In this document: positions 33,066 to 34,482 of the stretch, one piece after another
Layout of the letters: each line of letters begins with the position of its first letter
Position numbering within the stretch: the first letter of the stretch is position 1
DNA from: Bryobacteraceae bacterium
GTDB taxonomy: Bacteria; Acidobacteriota; Terriglobia; Bryobacterales; Bryobacteraceae
NCBI GenBank assembly: GCA_019187195.1
Contig: JABAQT010000022.1
Location: 1-34,482 of the forward strand
Direction of reading: 5' to 3'
Length of the DNA stretch: 34,482 nt
The notes under the pieces: generated by a model
What the model was told of the DNA's origin: nothing
Databases searched by the model: none
The model's input: the letters and a program-made list of their open reading frames with translations, nothing else
Translations under genes and position numbers: made by a program

Positions 33066-33839
33066 TCAGCCCGTCAGTTCATCCAGCATCCCCACCGCCC
33101 CTTCGAGCCACCCGCTGTCCCATCGGTGCACCCTCCGCACCGTATTCTCGTACCGGTGCGCCATCCCCAGCCGCTCCATCAATACGTGCGCCTTCTCCAT
33201 GTGCTCCCGGAACGCGTCGTATCCGAGCAACGCCACCCGCGCGCGCTTCCCTGCCCACTCCCCCGCGCGCCTCTCTAACAGGCGCGGCACGCAATACCCC
33301 GCGAAATTCTTCGCCGTGCCGAAAATCTCCGCCATCCCGAACTGATCCGGAGCTTCTTTCATTAGCGGGGCGTCCCACACCGCCGCCGCCGCGAACAACT
33401 CCGGCCTCCGCAACAACAACTGCATCGCCCCGTTCCCGCTCTTGCTGAATCCCACCAGCAGCCGCTTGCATCCGGGAAACAATCCGTCCACGAATGGCAC
33501 GACATCGCCCAGGAAATAGCTCTCCTGCCGTATCTTCGGATTTTCCGGATGGTCCGCATACCAGGGCCACGCGCTGAACGACGGGCCCACCAGCGCCATT
33601 CCGTGTCTCTCATGCAGTCCCAGCCGCGCCGCCGTCTCGAATCCGTCTCCCCACTGGTAGCTCACTCCGGGATTCACCGGCAGGACATACAGGACCCTCC
33701 GCGCCGCTTTCGACGGCCTCAACACCCGCAGCGAATTGTCATTAGCCTGGTTTCGCGACCGGATCGTATACGTGCGCGGCCGCGCATCCACGGGCCCCAT
33801 CCCCGCCGCCAGCATCTTCACTGCCTTTCGCCGTGTCAC
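33066..33839 (-). CDS. Exported alpha/beta hydrolase-like protein
   Basis: A 257-residue protein starting, from a GTG at 33839, MTRRKAVKMLAAGMGPV, which has a twin-arginine pattern. The nucleophile elbow is GFSKSG (G-x-S-x-G) within LLVGFSKSGNGAMQLLLRRP; a possible acid is the Asp of AVWDAPL, and the His near the end (HRWDSGW) may complete the triad. The segment VLYVLPVNPG and the Trp-rich ALVGPSFSAWPWYADH suggest an esterase- or PHB-depolymerase-like fold, but the substrate is unknown. The GTG start overlaps the TGA of the upstream TPR gene (GTGA), so both are coupled; the open frame upstream of it is a shadow of that gene. Confidence 0.75.
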   Translation of the reverse strand: MTRRKAVKMLAAGMGPVDARPRTYTIRSRNQANDNSLRVLRPSKAARRVLYVLPVNPGVSYQWGDGFETAARLGLHERHGMALVGPSFSAWPWYADHPENPKIRQESYFLGDVVPFVDGLFPGCKRLLVGFSKSGNGAMQLLLRRPELFAAAAVWDAPLMKEAPDQFGMAEIFGTAKNFAGYCVPRLLERRAGEWAGKRARVALLGYDAFREHMEKAHVLMERLGMAHRYENTVRRVHRWDSGWLEGAVGMLDELTG

Positions 33840-34318
33840 TGCAATAGCCTGCGCAGTTTCTGCAAAGCGTCCGAAGCCGGCGCATATCGCGGAGCCGTCT
33901 CCAGCGACTTCCCGAAACACTCCCTCGCCTTGCTGTATGTCTCGAGCGCCACATACACCCGCCCCAGGTTGTACCAGGGATAGTGATACGCCGCGTAACG
34001 CCGGCTCACGATCGCCTTCTCGAGCCATGGGATCGCTTCTTCCGGTTTCCCCTGCTCTATCAGGTACGCCCCGATGTCGTTGTACGGATTCCCAAAATCC
34101 GGATCCGTCGCAATCGCCTTCTTACACTCCTCGATCGCCGCATCGAGCTTGCCTTGAAACCGGTACGTCCAGCCCAGAAACGTGTGCGCCTCCGCCGTCG
34201 GATGGAGTGCGATCGACTGCTTGTACAGAGAGACCGCCAGTTCCAGTTCCCCGTCCATCTGCATCCTGTACGCCTTCTCGAACAACTCCACCGCCACCTG
34301 CGCCCGCTCGTCAGTCAT
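33836..34318 (-). CDS. Tetratricopeptide repeat protein
   Basis: A 160-residue all-helical protein with about four TPR motifs of 34 residues: MDGELELAVSLYKQSIALHP, AHTFLGWTYRFQGKLDAAIE, YNDIGAYLIEQGKPEEAIPW and WYNLGRVYVALETYSKAREC, each with the usual Gly/Ala and Leu/Tyr spacing. No signal peptide or transmembrane segment is present, so it is cytoplasmic and probably mediates protein contacts. The ATG at 34318 was chosen because the upstream in-frame residues are unlike a TPR cap. It is translationally coupled to the hydrolase downstream. Upstream, the minus strand carries TTACAC twice (at 34334-34329 and 34349-34344), possible -10 elements. Confidence 0.82.
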   Translation of the reverse strand: MTDERAQVAVELFEKAYRMQMDGELELAVSLYKQSIALHPTAEAHTFLGWTYRFQGKLDAAIEECKKAIATDPDFGNPYNDIGAYLIEQGKPEEAIPWLEKAIVSRRYAAYHYPWYNLGRVYVALETYSKARECFGKSLETAPRYAPASDALQKLRRLLQ

Positions 34319-34482
34319 TTCATTTCCCGTGTAACACACCTCTGTGTAAGGTTCGTTCCCAGCCAAACCACAATTCTATTACCCTCTCGTCACAACTACA
34401 TACATGACCAGCCCGCAAATTCCCTATCCCCGGCATGATACAACCAGTCCGGAGCGGAACCCCGCCCGCCGAATGATGCAAA

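Overview
The window looks like a chromosomal segment from an Acidobacteriota bacterium, most likely of the Solibacter/Bryobacter type. I infer this from gene families rather than from a marker gene: a twin-arginine-style DUF1501 protein, a 3-keto-disaccharide hydrolase (DUF1080), Tat-exported TIM-barrel sugar isomerases, a MoxR-DUF58-BatA-VWA operon, a DUF4097 lipoprotein, high GC and frequent TACACT-like -10 elements. No phage, transposon, IS or CRISPR array is visible.

Layout. 1-6.2 kb: the start of a DUF4097 lipoprotein gene (minus strand, cut by the window edge), diverging from a full-length single-chain pyruvate carboxylase, which converges on a REC-PAS-GGDEF-EAL signalling gene. 6.4-9.3 kb: a tightly coupled trio (ATGA overlaps) of a degenerate nucleotide-kinase-like/PD-(D/E)xK-like fusion, hypoxanthine phosphoribosyltransferase and a POTRA-repeat envelope protein; its last gene overlaps a convergent DUF1501 gene. 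10.5-15.4 kb: an apparent keto-sugar cluster (DUF1080 hydrolase, TIM-barrel isomerase, an SDR lacking two catalytic residues), then a CYTH-domain protein, a small membrane protein and a second TIM-barrel isomerase. 15.5-21.8 kb: a four-gene MoxR/VWA operon. 21.8-22.3 kb: a NUDIX (CoA-pyrophosphatase-like) gene on the minus strand.

22.4-32.9 kb is a housekeeping block: recO, glyQ, glyS and ppdK on the plus strand, a secreted propeller-like protein, tRNA-Glu and a small cytochrome c on the minus strand, then a DUF2064 glycosyltransferase-like protein, an ArsA/Get3-like ATPase with a C-terminal Hsp20-like domain, a small coupled partner and tRNA-Arg(ACG). 33.0-34.4 kb: a coupled TPR protein and a Tat-type alpha/beta hydrolase on the minus strand.

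Most interesting points: (1) the strand composition (G versus C) flips at about 22.35 kb and again at about 32.9 kb regardless of gene direction, which suggests an inverted block of about 10.5 kb; (2) the pseudo-kinase/nuclease-like fusion coupled to hpt; (3) an SDR with Ser and Lys of the catalytic tetrad replaced; (4) -10-like elements only 6-8 nt before start codons, suggesting leaderless or nearly leaderless mRNAs. Pyruvate carboxylase and pyruvate phosphate dikinase together indicate interconversion of pyruvate, PEP and oxaloacetate.
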